From Thiomonas bhubaneswarensis (lineage in GTDB: Bacteria > Pseudomonadota > Gammaproteobacteria > Burkholderiales > Burkholderiaceae_C), in NCBI RefSeq assembly GCF_001418255.1, contig NZ_LIPV01000003.1:285525-349524 (forward strand): a stretch of DNA of 64,000 nucleotides, written 5' to 3'. Of the stretch, positions 27,757 through 36,732 are shown piece by piece; positions within the stretch are counted from its first letter, which is position 1, and each line of letters begins with the position of its first letter. Both the position numbers and the translations under genes were made by a program. A model generated the notes under the pieces. That model saw only the letters and a program-made list of their open reading frames with translations, was not told the origin of the DNA and did no database searches.

Positions 27757-27847
27757 AATCCGGTTGCGGCCCCAACTCGGGTAGCGGTCCGGCTGGCAGT
27801 AAAGGGGCGAGATGACCCCCGCTTTGACAACGAGAAGGAGACGCAAC

Positions 27848-29140
27848 ATGGCAACACTCACGTCGGGGCAAACCGCGCCGCCGCCTTCGGAGCAGGTCTA
27901 TCGCCGCATCGGCTGGCGCATCATTCCGTTTCTCATCCTTTGCTACTTCGTCGCCTATCTCGACCGGGTGAACATCGGTTTCGCCCAGTTGCAGATGAAG
28001 GGCGATCTGGGCTTTTCCGATGCGGTGTACGGGCTGGGCGCGGGCATTTTTTTCCTCGGCTATTTCGTGTTCGAGGTGCCCAGCAACCTCATTCTTCACC
28101 GCGTCGGCGCGCGGGTGTGGATCGCCCGCATCATGATCACCTGGGGACTGATTTCGGCGCTGACGCTGTTCGTCACCACGCCGACGCAGTTCTACGTGAT
28201 GCGCTTTCTGCTCGGCGTGGCCGAGGCCGGGTTCTTCCCGGGCATCATCCTCTATCTCACCTATTGGTACCCGGCGGCGCGGCGCAGCCAGATGACCGCC
28301 TGGTTCATGAGCGCGGTGCCGCTCTCGGGCTTGATCGGCGGGCCGGTGTCGGGCTGGATCCTGCACCATTTCCACGGCCACCACGGCTGGGCAGGGTGGC
28401 AGTGGCTGTTCGTCCTCGAAGGTCTGCCCGCGGTGCTGCTGGGCATCGTCACCCTGTTCTACCTCGACAATGGCATTCAGCACGCCAAGTGGCTGAGCGC
28501 CGACGAAAAAGCCGCGCTGCAACACGCGCTCGACCAGGAGGCGCAGACCAAGCCCGCGCATTCAGCGCTGGAAGGTCTGGCGCAGCCGCGGGTGTGGCTG
28601 ATGGCGCTAATCTATTTCTCGGTGGTCATCGGTCTGTATGGCCTGAGTTTCTGGCTGCCGCTGCTGATCAAATCGACCGGCGTGACCGATCCGCTGACCA
28701 TAGGCTGGCTGGTGGCGCTGCCTTACGGGGTGTCGGTGGTGGCGATGATTCTGGTAGGACGCAGTTCGGACAAGCGCCACGAACGCCGCTGGCACGTGGC
28801 CATTCCCGCGCTCATCGGTGCCGCAGGCTTGGTGCTTTCCACGCTCTGGAGCGCCGACACGACCCTGGCGATGGTGGCCTTGACGCTGGCTACTGTAGGC
28901 ATCATGGTGGTGCTGCCGCTGTTCTGGGCGCTGCCCAACGCGTTTCTGGCGGGCACCGCGGCCGCGGCCGGCATTGCCTTGATCAATGCCCTGGGCAATC
29001 TGGCCGGGTTCTTCGGCCCGTCCATCATCGGTTGGGTGAAGCAGACGACGCAGAGCACTAACGGCGGCATTCTGGTGCTGGCCGGCTTCATGGTGCTGTG
29101 TGCCGTGCTGGTGCTGCTGACACCGAAGCACCACAAGTAA
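27848..29140 (+). CDS. MFS anion:cation symporter (ACS family)
   Basis: A 430-residue, 12-helix protein starting MATLTSGQ. FVAYLDRVNIGFAQLQM in TM1 and RFLLGVAEAGFFPGIILYLTYWYP in TM4 are hallmark motifs of the ACS family of organic anion transporters (tartrate, phthalate, hexuronate or 4-hydroxyphenylacetate types). GAGAAGGAGA precedes the ATG at 27848, supporting this start over an in-frame ATG at 27812. No catabolic genes adjoin it, so the substrate is unknown. Confidence 0.88.
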   Translation: MATLTSGQTAPPPSEQVYRRIGWRIIPFLILCYFVAYLDRVNIGFAQLQMKGDLGFSDAVYGLGAGIFFLGYFVFEVPSNLILHRVGARVWIARIMITWGLISALTLFVTTPTQFYVMRFLLGVAEAGFFPGIILYLTYWYPAARRSQMTAWFMSAVPLSGLIGGPVSGWILHHFHGHHGWAGWQWLFVLEGLPAVLLGIVTLFYLDNGIQHAKWLSADEKAALQHALDQEAQTKPAHSALEGLAQPRVWLMALIYFSVVIGLYGLSFWLPLLIKSTGVTDPLTIGWLVALPYGVSVVAMILVGRSSDKRHERRWHVAIPALIGAAGLVLSTLWSADTTLAMVALTLATVGIMVVLPLFWALPNAFLAGTAAAAGIALINALGNLAGFFGPSIIGWVKQTTQSTNGGILVLAGFMVLCAVLVLLTPKHHK

Positions 29141-29182
29141 AAAAAAGGCGCGCGCGAATCGCTCGGATTCGCTCGCGCCTTG
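29141..29182 (-). terminator. terminator of the Lrp/AsnC gene
   Basis: A 16-base stem (AAGGCGCGCGCGAATC against GGATTCGCTCGCGCCTT with one bulged pair) around a GCTC loop. On the minus strand it is followed by eight T, so it mainly serves the gene ending at 29199; it may also slow transcripts from the MFS gene. Confidence 0.75.
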
Positions 29183-29198
29183 GGCGGCTGCAGGCCGA

Positions 29199-29678
29199 TC
29201 AGAGCTCGACTTGCAGGCGGGTGGTGTTCTTCACTTCGTCGATGACGGCGAACGATCGGGTTTCGCGCACGCCGGGCAGCGTGGCGATGACATTGGCCAC
29301 GAAGGTGCGATAGGCGGCCATGTCGGCCACCCGCACCTTCAGCAGATAGTCGAAATTGCCCGCCACCATGTGGCATTCGAGAATCTCGGGCCGCACCTTG
29401 ATGGCCGACTGAAACTTCTCGAAGGTGTCGGGCACCGTGCGGTCGAGTTGCACCTCGACGAACACCATCAGCCCTGCACCGAGCAGATCGGGATTGAGCC
29501 GTCCTTCGTAGCCGAGGATGAAACCGTCGCGCGTGAGGCGTTTGACGCGCTCGAGCACGGCCGTGGGCGAGAGATTGACCAACTGGGCCAGGCGGAGATT
29601 GGCGATGCGACCGTCTTCCTGCAACAGCGTGAGCAGACGACGGTCGATGCGGTCGATGCCGCCGATTTTTTCACTCAT
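29199..29678 (-). CDS. Lrp/AsnC family transcriptional regulator, Lrp-like
   Basis: A 159-residue protein with a winged HTH (IDRIDRRLLTLLQEDGRIAN, then LAQLVNLSPTAVLERVKRL) and a RAM domain (ECHMVAGNFDYLLKVRVADM). These are the features of leucine-responsive regulators such as Lrp or BkdR. A good AGGAG site precedes the ATG. The upstream 500 bases contain no gene, so its usual divergent target cannot be identified. Confidence 0.9.
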   Translation of the reverse strand: MSEKIGGIDRIDRRLLTLLQEDGRIANLRLAQLVNLSPTAVLERVKRLTRDGFILGYEGRLNPDLLGAGLMVFVEVQLDRTVPDTFEKFQSAIKVRPEILECHMVAGNFDYLLKVRVADMAAYRTFVANVIATLPGVRETRSFAVIDEVKNTTRLQVEL

Positions 29679-30180
29679 GGGGGGTCTCCTGAATGAAGGC
29701 GGGAGACGGCACCCGGAACAGCAGAGGGTTCTTCATGGGCTTGTCGTGAACGGTAGTTGAATTGGTAAATTTAGTGCATCAGTGTCATGCAAGGCGAAGT
29801 CTAGTGACAATTCCCTAACAAACACCCGAGTCCAGGGGGATTCATCGCGCAAAGCGCGCATTATTGTCGTTGATTCGAATGGGTACATCGATTCATTCGG
29901 GCATGGATGAAAGCCAGCGTCCATCCTGCGCCCGAGTGAGCACAGGATGGACGCTTCAACTCCAAGGAGCGGCGCAAACCCCGCCGACTCCTATGACACC
30001 TTCAACCCAGATTGTTCATTAGGCGGCGCTTTGCGCCTGCTCGGACGCTGGCGGTCGGTTTGGGGCGTCTTTGCCCCCGTGCTTCGCGCCCATAGCTTGG
30101 GCTATGGGCTTGTCGCCCGGAGTCAAATCCATCCCCAACCCGCCTCGCCATCATCCCGTGCCCTAATGAACAATCTGGGT
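29679..30180. other. 502-base intergenic region with hairpin and MITE-like element
   Basis: No convincing gene. The first 235 bases are relatively AT-rich and hold the promoter region of the Lrp-type gene. A hairpin is at 29916-29955 and a MITE-like element fills 30001-30184. The short open frames here have no start signals or recognisable product. Confidence 0.6.
29916..29955. repeat. perfect 13-bp inverted repeat
   Basis: AGCGTCCATCCTG (29916-29928) and CAGGATGGACGCT (29943-29955) are perfect inverted copies with a 14-base loop. No T-run follows, so it is more likely a protein site, RNA structure or repeat remnant than a terminator. Confidence 0.5.
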
Positions 30181-30184
30181 TCAA
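30001..30184. mobile_element. MITE-like element with long terminal inverted repeats
   Basis: The ends, TTCAACCCAGATTGTTCATT (from 30001) and its inverted copy ending at 30184, match at 22 of 23 positions. The 138-base interior contains a perfect hairpin GCCCATAGC-TTGG-GCTATGGGC (30088-30109) and no gene. The right end runs three bases into the stop codon region of the adjoining decarboxylase-type gene. This looks like a non-autonomous transposable or palindromic repeat element; no target duplication is visible. Confidence 0.6.
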
Positions 30185-30924
30185 CGCTTGGCGAGATAGT
30201 CGTGCGCCACTCGCCCCAGCCCGAGGGTGAGGTCGGTGAGGATGTGCGCGCCCGACACCACCTCCAGCACCGGCAGCGCCGATACCGGGGCCAGCGCATG
30301 GGCATGCAGCTCCAGCGCGGCGGGGCCTTCCCAGGCGCCTTTCACCACGAGGTCTTCGAGGTCGTACTGCACCAGTTCGCAGATGCGCGGCGTGCAGTCC
30401 ACATGGGGGATGATCTTGAGCAGAAAGTTGGGCTGCTGCAGCGAAGCCAGCACCTTGGCCGTATCGAGCGTGCGGTGCTTGTAGCCCATGGTGCCGGTGG
30501 CGATGCGTACCGGGCCATAGTCCAGCGTGCCCAACAGGGTGTCGGCGGCCACGCTCAGGCGCGGCTTGGCGAGTTTTTTGGGAAAGCCCCAGATCTCCCG
30601 CCCGCCGGCGATGGGCGCCTCGTCGTCGAGGTACATCGCAATCTGGAAGGTGGCGGGCTTGCCCTTGTAGAGCACGGGCACCACCTGGCCCGATTCGGTA
30701 TAGGCGCCGAAGCCGGTGGAATCGGGCATGCGGATGAACTCGAACTTCACCAGGTCGCCTGCGGGCTCCAGCGGCTCGGGAATCATCTCGCGCAATGCCT
30801 TGGGGTCGGTGCGGTAAGTCACGACGAAAAACTCGCGGTCGATGAAGCGGTAAGGGCCGGGCGGGTAGGCGGGGCTGCTCAGGGGCATGGAAAAGGCGGT
30901 TTTGGCGACGTCGGCGGCTTTCAT
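30181..30924 (-). CDS. adc: acetoacetate decarboxylase family protein
   Basis: A 247-residue protein with the Adc core: [15 protein letters not shown] near the N-terminus, an [16 protein letters not shown] region with the acidic residue, and [13 protein letters not shown] holding the Lys pair that forms the Schiff base in acetoacetate decarboxylase. True Adc turns acetoacetate into acetone, but related family members have other aldolase/dehydratase activities, so the substrate is not certain. AAGGA precedes the ATG. The stop codon lies inside the right end of a MITE-like element. Confidence 0.85.
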   Translation of the reverse strand: MKAADVAKTAFSMPLSSPAYPPGPYRFIDREFFVVTYRTDPKALREMIPEPLEPAGDLVKFEFIRMPDSTGFGAYTESGQVVPVLYKGKPATFQIAMYLDDEAPIAGGREIWGFPKKLAKPRLSVAADTLLGTLDYGPVRIATGTMGYKHRTLDTAKVLASLQQPNFLLKIIPHVDCTPRICELVQYDLEDLVVKGAWEGPAALELHAHALAPVSALPVLEVVSGAHILTDLTLGLGRVAHDYLAKR

Positions 30925-31067
30925 GGGGTGTCCTTTCCTTTCTGTTTTCCAAATGGCAATACTCAGTCTGTGCCGCGGTATGGAGATCGGTTCACCGGCG
31001 GGCGGGTTTCTTCAGCCTGGTTTCAGTTCCCCGCATAATGGGCTTTCCCCATTTTGAGAGAACCACC

Positions 31068-31235
31068 ATGACACGACGATGGATCGCCTTATGGCTGGCC
31101 TGTTCGGCCCTTTCGGGCTGCGGGGTCGTGGCCGCGCCGTGCCGCGTGGCCTCGGCCGGACTGAAGATGGTGCCCGTGGTCGGCCATGTCGCCGCGGCGC
31201 CTACCGATGTGTGCGCCAATGTGATCGATCCTTGA
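31068..31235 (+). CDS. small lipoprotein
   Basis: A 55-residue product starting [19 protein letters not shown], a lipoprotein signal peptide with lipobox LSGC. The mature part is only about 36 residues ([20 protein letters not shown]) with two more Cys, as in small lipoproteins widespread in Burkholderiales of unknown role. The ATG at 31068 follows GAGAGAACCACC. It ends ten bases before glpK, so it may share its transcript. Confidence 0.7.
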   Translation: MTRRWIALWLACSALSGCGVVAAPCRVASAGLKMVPVVGHVAAAPTDVCANVIDP

Positions 31236-31245
31236 GGATTGCGCC

Positions 31246-32763
31246 GTGGCACTGATCGCCGCCCTCGATCAAGGCACCTCCAGCTCGCGCACCCTGATCC
31301 TCGACGAACAGGGCCGTGTGCTCGCCAGCGCGCAGCGCGAGTTTGCTCAGCACTACCCGCAACCCGGCTGGGTGGAGCACGACCCGCTGGACATCTGGGC
31401 CACGCAGAGCGCCACACTCAGCGAGGCTCTGGCCCGTGCCGGTGCGGGTTTGAGCGACCTTGCGGGCATCGGCATCACCAATCAGCGCGAAACCGTGGCG
31501 CTCTGGGAGCGCGCCAGCGGCGCCCCTTTGGCGAATGCCATCGTCTGGCAAGATCGCCGAACGGCGCCCATCTGCGCCGAACTCGAGGTTAAAGGTCATG
31601 CGCCCGAATTGCAGCGGCGCACCGGCCTGTTGCCCGACGCCTACTTTTCCGCCACCAAGCTGGCCTGGCTGCTCGACCACGTTCCCGGCGCCCGCGCTCG
31701 CGCCGAGCGCGGCGAACTGGCCGCTGGCACCATCGACAGTTGGCTGGTGTGGAAGCTCAGCGGTGGCCAGTCGCACGTCACCGACGTCAGCAACGCTAGC
31801 CGCACCCTGCTGTGCAACATCCACACCGGCGAATGGGACGACGATCTGCTGGCGCTGCTGCGCGTGCCTCGCGCGGTGTTGCCCACCATCGTGCCCAATT
31901 GCGGCGCCATCGCCACCGCGCATCTCGGCGGCCTGAGCATTCCCATCACCGGCATGGCCGGCGACCAGCAGGCCGCGCTGTTCGGCCAGGCCTGCCTGCA
32001 GCCTGGCATGGCGAAGAACACCTACGGTACCGGCTGCTTCGCGCTGCAGCACACGGCAACCCAGCCGGTGCGCTCGCAACAGCGGCTGCTCACCACCGTG
32101 GCCTGGAAGCTCGGGGCCGACCAGCCGTTGCACTACGCCCTGGAGGGCAGCGTGTTCATCGCCGGGGCGGCGGTGCAATGGCTGCGCGACGGCCTTGGTC
32201 TGGTGCGCAGCGCGCAAGAGGCCCAGGAACTCGCTGACAGCGTGCAGGGCAGCGGCGGCGTGCTGCTGGTGCCCGCTTTCACCGGGCTGGGCGCGCCGCA
32301 TTGGGACGCCCAGGCGCGCGGCCTGCTCATTGGCATCACCCGCGGCACCACGGCGGCGCATGTGGCCCGCGCCACCATCGACAGCATGGCCTACCAGAGC
32401 GCCGAATTGTTTGCCGCCATGCAGGCCGATGTCGCAGCGCAGGGCGGGCCGCCGCTGTGCGAATTGCGGGTGGATGGCGGGGCCGCCGTCAACGACCGTC
32501 TGATGCAGTTTCAGGCCGATCTGCTGGGCGTGCCGGTGGTGCGCTCGGCGCAGTTGCAGAGCACCGCGATGGGCGCGGCCTACCTGGCCGGGCTGGGGGC
32601 GGGGCTGTGGCCGGATGCGCAGACCCTGTCGGCCTTGTGGGCGCCCGAACGCCGCTTCGAGCCCACCATGAGCGCCGACGAGCGCGGCGCGCGCATGGCC
32701 CGCTGGCACCGCGCCGTGGAACGTGCGCGCGACTGGGCCGACGATCAGGTCAACGACGCCTGA
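31246..32763 (+). CDS. glpK: glycerol kinase
   Basis: A 505-residue FGGY kinase with [12 protein letters not shown] at the N-terminus, the [14 protein letters not shown] and [10 protein letters not shown] substrate-binding stretches, and the [13 protein letters not shown] and [19 protein letters not shown] signatures. The start is GTG at 31246 behind GAGG. It phosphorylates glycerol to glycerol-3-phosphate. The other glp genes are absent here; a glycerophosphodiesterase at 49.4 kb could feed it. Confidence 0.96.
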   Translation: MALIAALDQGTSSSRTLILDEQGRVLASAQREFAQHYPQPGWVEHDPLDIWATQSATLSEALARAGAGLSDLAGIGITNQRETVALWERASGAPLANAIVWQDRRTAPICAELEVKGHAPELQRRTGLLPDAYFSATKLAWLLDHVPGARARAERGELAAGTIDSWLVWKLSGGQSHVTDVSNASRTLLCNIHTGEWDDDLLALLRVPRAVLPTIVPNCGAIATAHLGGLSIPITGMAGDQQAALFGQACLQPGMAKNTYGTGCFALQHTATQPVRSQQRLLTTVAWKLGADQPLHYALEGSVFIAGAAVQWLRDGLGLVRSAQEAQELADSVQGSGGVLLVPAFTGLGAPHWDAQARGLLIGITRGTTAAHVARATIDSMAYQSAELFAAMQADVAAQGGPPLCELRVDGGAAVNDRLMQFQADLLGVPVVRSAQLQSTAMGAAYLAGLGAGLWPDAQTLSALWAPERRFEPTMSADERGARMARWHRAVERARDWADDQVNDA

Positions 32764-32897
32764 CAGGCAGCCCTGCCGACCCTGCGGCGTGGCGCAGATG
32801 TTGCTTTTGCTTTCACCTGAACCGGTGAACCCGGGTGGACAATCTCGACCTAAAGCTATGAGCGCCCGTCGCGCGGCGGGCGTGCAGGAGAACCACC

Positions 32898-33173
32898 ATG
32901 GGTGAATTCAGTATCTGGCATTGGCTCATCGTGCTGCTGATCGTGATCATGATCTTCGGCACCAAGAAGCTTAAAAACATGGGCAGCGACCTCGGGCAAG
33001 CCGTGCGCGGCTTCAAGGAAGGCATGAAAGACGCGGATACGCCAGCCGAAAACACCGCCGAGCCGAATGCGGCCGCGCCCGCCGCCGCGCCACCGCAAGT
33101 GACCGCCTCGGCCAAGTCGCCACTGGGTACACGCGCGGAACAGGCGGAAGACATCGCGTTCAAGGCGAAGTAG
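32898..33173 (+). CDS. tatA: Sec-independent protein translocase TatA
   Basis: A 91-residue protein with a short N-terminal membrane helix ([20 protein letters not shown]), the [20 protein letters not shown] hinge and amphipathic helix, and an Ala/Pro-rich acidic tail. All are classic for TatA. The ATG follows AGGAGAACCACC. tatB and tatC do not adjoin it; the neighbours are glpK and an rRNA methyltransferase gene, so it is an orphan or second tatA. Confidence 0.92.
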   Translation: MGEFSIWHWLIVLLIVIMIFGTKKLKNMGSDLGQAVRGFKEGMKDADTPAENTAEPNAAAPAAAPPQVTASAKSPLGTRAEQAEDIAFKAK

Positions 33174-33185
33174 CGGGGTTTGGGG

Positions 33186-34466
33186 TCACTGCCCCCGCGC
33201 GCTGCCCGCCACCATGTCGAACAGCATCAGCCGGCATTCGATGGGGCCGTTGAACACGACGATGCGGCGGCGCGGTTTGAGGCGCAGGGCGCGGTCCCAG
33301 TGCAGGTCGGCGGCGAGCAGCGCCACATGCCATCCGGCGAAGCGCTGCTTCAGAGCGCGCGCGAGTTGCGGGGCGAAGTCGTCTGCGGCCTCGCCTTCGG
33401 GCGCGATGCGTTCGTCGTAAGGCGGGTTGCTGATGAGCCAGGCGGCGCGGCCTGCTGGCAGGGCGACGGCGTCGACCGGTGGCAGGGCGGCGACCACGTC
33501 GCCCGGCTCTGCGGCAATCGCACCCTCCACCCCGGCGCGGCGGGCATTGTCCAGCGTCATGCGCACATTCGCCGGGTCGATGTCGGCAGCGAAGAACTGA
33601 CCCGGCGCCACGGGGCGCACCGCCTGCCGCGCCTGCTCGCGCAGGGCGCTCCAGGCGTTGGCATCGAAACCTCGCAGCACCTCGAAACCGAAGGTCCGAT
33701 CCAGCCCCGGCGCGCGGTTGGCCGCGATCTGTGCCGCCTCGATGACCAGCGTGCCCGAGCCGCACAGCGGGTCGAACAGCACGTCGCCCGGCGTCCAGCC
33801 TGCAAGCCGCAGCAGCCCGGCGGCCAGATGCTCTTTCAGCGGCGCCGCGCCGTGCTCGCTGCGCCAGCCGCGCTTGAACAGCGGCTCGCCGCTGGTGTCC
33901 AGATAGAGCAGGGCGTCAAGCTCGCGCAGGTGCAGGTGGATGCGCACGTCCGGGTGGGCGGTGTCCACGTCCGGGCGCTCGCCCGTCAGCGCGCGGAAGC
34001 GGTCGCAGATGCCGTCTTTCACCCGCAGCGCGGCGAACTTGATGCTCTCCAGCGGCGAGCGCTCGGCGGTGACGTCCACGCGCAGCGCCTGGGTGACGTC
34101 GAACCATTTTTCCCAGGCCAGATCGCGCGCCAGGTGGTAGATGTCTTCGGCATCGGCATAGCTGCAACGGCCGCCCAGTAGCAAGACACGGCTGGGCAGA
34201 CGGCAATGCAGGTTGAGAAGCATGGCGTCTGTGAGCGTGCCCCGCACCGGCAGGCCACCGGGCGCGGGCGTGCCGACCTTGAGCGAGGGGCTGTGCGCGG
34301 CCAGGGCCTTGACCTCGTCGGCCAAGGCTCCCTCCAAACCGCGCGGACAGGGCAGGAAGAAGTCGAAGGTGTTTGGGGTCAGGTCTAGCTTCGTAGCATT
34401 TGCTACCGAGCTAGACCTGACCCCAGGTTTTTTTCTTTTGTAAACGGAAGAGTAGGGCGATTGCAT
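33186..34466 (-). CDS. THUMP-domain rRNA (guanine-N2) methyltransferase, RlmL-like
   Basis: A 426-residue protein with an N-terminal ferredoxin-like/THUMP region (FFLPCPRGLEGALADEVKAL to about residue 190) and a C-terminal methyltransferase domain with DPLCGSGTLVIEAA, ADIDPANVRMT and the catalytic SNPPYDER motif. This matches the YcbY/RlmL N-terminal half that methylates G2445 of 23S rRNA. Residues 14-30 (GVRSSSVANATKLDLTP) are encoded by a near-perfect palindrome and lie before the conserved domain. No start codon follows the palindrome in frame, so it must be translated if the ATG at 34466 is right. Confidence 0.85.
   Translation of the reverse strand: MQSPYSSVYKRKKPGVRSSSVANATKLDLTPNTFDFFLPCPRGLEGALADEVKALAAHSPSLKVGTPAPGGLPVRGTLTDAMLLNLHCRLPSRVLLLGGRCSYADAEDIYHLARDLAWEKWFDVTQALRVDVTAERSPLESIKFAALRVKDGICDRFRALTGERPDVDTAHPDVRIHLHLRELDALLYLDTSGEPLFKRGWRSEHGAAPLKEHLAAGLLRLAGWTPGDVLFDPLCGSGTLVIEAAQIAANRAPGLDRTFGFEVLRGFDANAWSALREQARQAVRPVAPGQFFAADIDPANVRMTLDNARRAGVEGAIAAEPGDVVAALPPVDAVALPAGRAAWLISNPPYDERIAPEGEAADDFAPQLARALKQRFAGWHVALLAADLHWDRALRLKPRRRIVVFNGPIECRLMLFDMVAGSARGQ
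34374..34425. repeat. 52-bp near-perfect palindrome inside coding sequence
   Basis: TGGGGTCAGGTCTAGCT (34374-34390) and its exact inverted copy (34409-34425) flank an inner palindrome GTAGCA-TT-TGCTAC. Only two base pairs per side are unmatched over the whole length. It is in frame within the N-terminal extension of the methyltransferase gene. Confidence 0.7.
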
Positions 34467-34513
34467 GGCGACATCGTATGGCCTGTGGCAAAGCCGCGCG
34501 TCCTCCCGCCCCC

Positions 34514-35398
34514 TTAGCCCAGCATGAGCAGCCCCGCTCCACCATAGGCCAGCGCCAGCACTCCCGCGGTCAGCCATGCCCAGGCCTGCCAGCGCAGATT
34601 GCGCGCCAGTTTGTCGTGCGGTTCGGTGGTGAGCAGGAACAGGCGCTTGTCCGCGGGCTTGCGCAGAACATGGGTCTGCGGCTGAGCGGCGCGTTCGCGG
34701 CGCTCAGCCTCGACGGCGGCAGCGGCCTGCTGGCGCAATTGCTCGAACTCGGCCATGTCGAGCTCGCCGTCGCCGTTGGTGTCGAAGGCGCGGCGCTGTT
34801 GCGGGTCGGCCTTCCACGCGGCGATGCGTTCGCGCACCTCGGCGTGCATCGAAGTCTGCAAGGGCGAGAGGCTGGTGAACCAACCCAGCGCGTACAGGGT
34901 CTGCCCCGACAGGATGAGATGCTCGGTGTAGCGATGGTCGGTGTCGCCGATCATCATCGCCTCGCTGGTGCCCGGAATGAGCTGCGCGGTCGCACCCGTC
35001 CAGGTGTGCCGGGTGAGGGCGCGCACCTCGGCGCCCTCGGGGTCGATGATGCAGCGGCCGGTGTCGTCCTGCAGCCAGAATTGCGAGTTGCTCTTGCCCT
35101 GCTCCTCGATCTTCCAGTTGTTGTTGCCGTCGCCTTCGCGCTTTTCGATCTTGAAGCGGTACCAGCAGCAGGGCGTGCGGGTGATGGGGGAGAACAACGG
35201 CGCATCGGGCGGGAGCGCCTGCCCGATCAATTCCACATAGCCCTGCGAAGCCGACCGGATGCGCGCCGTGGGCATGTCTTCCATCACCCGGCGGCGGCGC
35301 TGCAGGCGGAAAAACTGCACCAGGCCAGCCCCCCCAAGAGCCAGCGCCATGAACAGCATCTGCCCGGGCGCTGCGGCGGGCGACAGACCGCCGAGCAT
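34514..35398 (-). CDS. GIDE-domain membrane protein with an EF-hand insert
   Basis: A 294-residue protein with a membrane helix at each end (about 14-31 and 272-292). Residues 40-180 resemble the GIDE domain of eukaryotic mitochondrial E3 ligases (MULAN) and its bacterial relatives: TPCCWYRFKIEK, FWLQDDTGRCIIDPEGAEV, GDTDHRYTEHLILSGQTLYALGWF in order. Residues 206-217 (DTNGDGELDMAE) are a perfect EF-hand calcium loop. No RING domain is seen. The start overlaps the lemA stop by one base (TGATG), so the pair is translationally coupled. Function unknown. Confidence 0.8.
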   Translation of the reverse strand: MLGGLSPAAAPGQMLFMALALGGAGLVQFFRLQRRRRVMEDMPTARIRSASQGYVELIGQALPPDAPLFSPITRTPCCWYRFKIEKREGDGNNNWKIEEQGKSNSQFWLQDDTGRCIIDPEGAEVRALTRHTWTGATAQLIPGTSEAMMIGDTDHRYTEHLILSGQTLYALGWFTSLSPLQTSMHAEVRERIAAWKADPQQRRAFDTNGDGELDMAEFEQLRQQAAAAVEAERRERAAQPQTHVLRKPADKRLFLLTTEPHDKLARNLRWQAWAWLTAGVLALAYGGAGLLMLG

Positions 35399-35973
35399 CA
35401 CGACGCCGCGAACAGGCCCTTCAAATCCACATCGGCCCGCTCGGCAGAGGCCACCTTGAACAGCTCCGCCGGGCCAAAGGCGAGCAGCCGCGCCACGATC
35501 ACATCGGGAAACTGCTCGATGCGCACATTGTTGGCATTGACCGCCGCGTTGTAGAACTCGCGCCGGTCGGCAATGTTCTCTTCCAGCCCACTGATGCGCG
35601 CTTGCAAGTGTTGAAACGCTTCGTTGGTCTTGAGATCCGGGTAGGCCTCGGCCACCGCGAACAGCGCGCCCAGCCCGCTGCGCAGCGCCCCCTCGGCGCG
35701 GCCCAGGCTGCGCACGTCTCCGTCCTCGCGCGCCTGCTGCACCTGCGACCGCGCGCGCACCACCCGCTCCAGCGTCTCCTGCTCGAAATGCATCGACTGG
35801 CGGCACACCTCCACCAGCTTGGGCAGCTCGTCGTGGCGCTGCTTGAGCAGCACGTCGATGTTGGCCCAGGCCTGCGTGATCGCATGCTTGAGGTTCACCA
35901 GATTGTTGTAAATCATCACGCCATACAGCAGCAGCGCGACGAGCAGGGCGACGACAACGAGAGTGACGATCAT
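35398..35973 (-). CDS. lemA: LemA family protein
   Basis: A 191-residue protein with an N-terminal membrane anchor (VTLVVVALLVALLLYGVMIY) and a long helical bundle with the LemA patterns YNNLVNLKHAITQAWANID, LLKQRHDELPKLVEV and EENIADRREFYNAAVN. LemA proteins are membrane proteins with N-terminus outside and a cytoplasmic coiled-coil; their function is unsettled. It is coupled to the GIDE/EF-hand gene, a pairing seen in other bacteria. Confidence 0.9.
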   Translation of the reverse strand: MIVTLVVVALLVALLLYGVMIYNNLVNLKHAITQAWANIDVLLKQRHDELPKLVEVCRQSMHFEQETLERVVRARSQVQQAREDGDVRSLGRAEGALRSGLGALFAVAEAYPDLKTNEAFQHLQARISGLEENIADRREFYNAAVNANNVRIEQFPDVIVARLLAFGPAELFKVASAERADVDLKGLFAAS

Positions 35974-36047
35974 GGTACAGGCCGATTGAAACGGGATGTT
36001 GCGGAGTTTACGGTTGATGGACGTCGCTCGGCCGCGCGGGGGGGCGT

Positions 36048-36650
36048 TCAGCCCATACCGGCCACCGCTTGCGCTGCCTGAGCTTCTGCGCCGAAGGCCA
36101 CATCCTCGTAAATCGCCGTGACCGGCAGCGACAGCCCCACGCTGGCGAACTGCACGGTGTCGCCCTCGGCGTAGGGATAAAGCACCCAGCGGCCCTCGGC
36201 ATTGCGACGAAACACGTCCACCGCGACACGCTCTGAGTCGATCAGCACATACTCCTGCAAGGTCGACGACTGCCGGTATTGCGCAAATTTCTGGCCCAGA
36301 TCGTAGGCCGCCGTAGAAGGCGACAACACCTCCACCACCAGCAGCGCATCGCGCTTGAACAGCGGCGACTGCGCATCCGCCGACGAGCAGGTGACGAACA
36401 CATCGGGGTAGAAAAAAGCCTGAGCCGCTTCGATGCGCAGCTTCATATCGGCGATGAACGCCCGGCACGGCCCGCCGCGCAGGTGCGCATGCAGCGCGGC
36501 TACCAGGTTCAGGCTGATGGTGACATGCGCGTCGCTCGCCCCGGCCATGGCGAACACCTCGCTCGCCAGGTACTCGTGCTTGTCCGCCTGCTGCATTTCC
36601 CAGGCGAGAAAGTCGTCGGCGGAAAAAACCGGTTTTTCCGGTGCGCTCAT
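36048..36650 (-). CDS. Uma2 family endonuclease (DUF820)
   Basis: A 200-residue protein with the restriction-endonuclease-like Uma2 core: KHEYLASEVFAMAG, FFYPDVFVTCSSAD and LLVVEVLSPSTAAYDLGQKFAQY, which supply the PD-(E/D)xK-type acidic residues. Members are abundant in cyanobacteria and found in some proteobacteria; targets are unknown. A GGAG site precedes the ATG. A second Uma2 gene sits at 42681. Confidence 0.85.
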   Translation of the reverse strand: MSAPEKPVFSADDFLAWEMQQADKHEYLASEVFAMAGASDAHVTISLNLVAALHAHLRGGPCRAFIADMKLRIEAAQAFFYPDVFVTCSSADAQSPLFKRDALLVVEVLSPSTAAYDLGQKFAQYRQSSTLQEYVLIDSERVAVDVFRRNAEGRWVLYPYAEGDTVQFASVGLSLPVTAIYEDVAFGAEAQAAQAVAGMG

Positions 36651-36732
36651 GACGTGGACTCCGTGGGGTGACAGCGCAAGAATTCTTCGACAGCGTGCCG
36701 CTCGGTGGCGTGGCGACCCTTCGCCTGCCGAT

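Noticed and set aside
29983..29993. Fragment CGACTCCTATG resembling the REP-like arm
   Set aside because: It lacks three bases of the arm and has no convincing partner, so chance similarity is more likely.
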